Made by a program: the position numbers and the translations under genes
Source: an uncultured Pedobacter sp.
GTDB lineage: Bacteria > Bacteroidota > Bacteroidia > Sphingobacteriales > Sphingobacteriaceae
DNA length: 13,721 nt
NCBI RefSeq assembly: GCF_946479715.1
Contig: NZ_CAMLHF010000154.1
Coordinates: forward strand, 1-13,721
Direction of reading: 5' to 3'
Part shown: positions 13,346-13,721 of the stretch, piece by piece
Layout: each line of letters starts with the position of its first letter
Numbering within the stretch: position 1 is the first letter of the stretch
Notes under the pieces: model-generated
The model's input: only the letters and a program-made list of their open reading frames with translations
The model's database searches: none
Told to the model about the DNA's origin: nothing

Positions 13346-13721
13346 ATGGAAATACTGATTGTAGAAGATGAACCAAGAGTTGCAAGCCTCATTAAAAGAG
13401 GGCTTGAAGAGCAGGATTTTAACGTTACTGTCGCATTTGATGGTGAAATGGGAAAGAAACTGGCCTTATCTAAAACTTACGACCTGATTATCATGGACAT
13501 CATCCTTCCAAAAATAAACGGACTCGATCTCTGTAAAGAAATAAGGGCCGCTCAGCCCCATCTTCCAATAATAATGCTAACCGCTTTAGGTACTACCGAT
13601 GATAAGGTTGATGGCTTTGATGCCGGTGCCGATGATTATCTGGTAAAGCCGTTTGAACTTCGGGAACTTCATGTACGCGTTCGTGCGCTACTCAAAAGGA
13701 ACAACAACATCCCGGTAAAAC
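13346..13721 (+). CDS. OmpR-class two-component response regulator (C-terminus cut off by window edge)
   Basis: Receiver domain with 125 residues visible: MEILIVEDEPRVASLIKRGL, acidic pocket E7-D8, phospho-acceptor D51 in IIMDIILP, T79 (IIMLTAL) and K101 in DYLVKPFELREL, then RALLKR leading into the linker. The KPFELRELHVRVRALLKR ending is typical of OmpR/PhoB regulators, so a winged-helix DNA-binding domain should follow outside the window, probably with a histidine kinase gene. TACCTTTA at 13324-13331 is a one-mismatch -7 box 14 bases before the ATG. It is divergent from the sigma gene across a 144-base gap in which I see nothing else. Confidence 0.93.
   Translation, partial: MEILIVEDEPRVASLIKRGLEEQDFNVTVAFDGEMGKKLALSKTYDLIIMDIILPKINGLDLCKEIRAAQPHLPIIMLTALGTTDDKVDGFDAGADDYLVKPFELRELHVRVRALLKRNNNIPVK

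Overview
The window looks like a piece of a Bacteroidota chromosome, most likely Sphingobacteriaceae (Pedobacter-like). The evidence is a SusC-type TonB-dependent receptor with an STN signalling domain and the long Pedobacter-style N-terminus, a FecR anti-sigma factor with a DUF4974-like C-terminus, a Bacteroidetes-type ECF sigma factor, weak or absent Shine-Dalgarno sequences, and promoter-like TAnnTTTG boxes. The genus is inferred from protein style only.

Layout. (1) 1-3224, minus strand: fecR followed by a SusC-like receptor that runs off the left edge. This is the usual trans-envelope signalling pair of a nutrient-uptake locus. (2) 3311-4913, minus: a PhyH-family dioxygenase and a class D beta-lactamase-like protein, tightly coupled. 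(3) 5134-6068, plus: a RibD_C/DHFR-like reductase and a VOC (glyoxalase/bleomycin-resistance fold) protein, ended by a strong bidirectional terminator. (4) 6105-7585, minus: a Mn-cupin and a zinc alcohol dehydrogenase in a TAATG-overlapping operon. (5) 7791-9676, minus: a small unrecognised protein, an Rpn-family PD-(D/E)XK protein and a TatA-like translocase subunit. (6) 9787-12607, mainly plus: a chromate-resistance-type cluster with a ChrB-domain/AraC-HTH fusion, a small outer-membrane protein and a ChrA transporter, plus a small lipoprotein on the opposite strand. (7) 12623-13721: an ECF sigma gene (minus) and, divergently, the start of an OmpR-class response regulator.

The most striking feature is a family of about 72-bp imperfect palindromes (arms starting CGTCATC and ending CTCTTG). 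One copy lies between genes at 8326-8397. Two full copies and one half copy are embedded inside the fecR reading frame without breaking it, adding roughly 59 residues to the anti-sigma factor. All three sit outside its recognisable domains, in linkers. This resembles the in-frame palindromic elements known from Rickettsia.

A second point is layout. fecR and susC have no sigma gene beside them, while an ECF sigma gene on the same strand, in the expected upstream position, lies about 9.4 kb away. The genes between are of mixed orientation and many are detoxification- or resistance-like. They may have been inserted into a former sigma-fecR-susC locus; this is inference.
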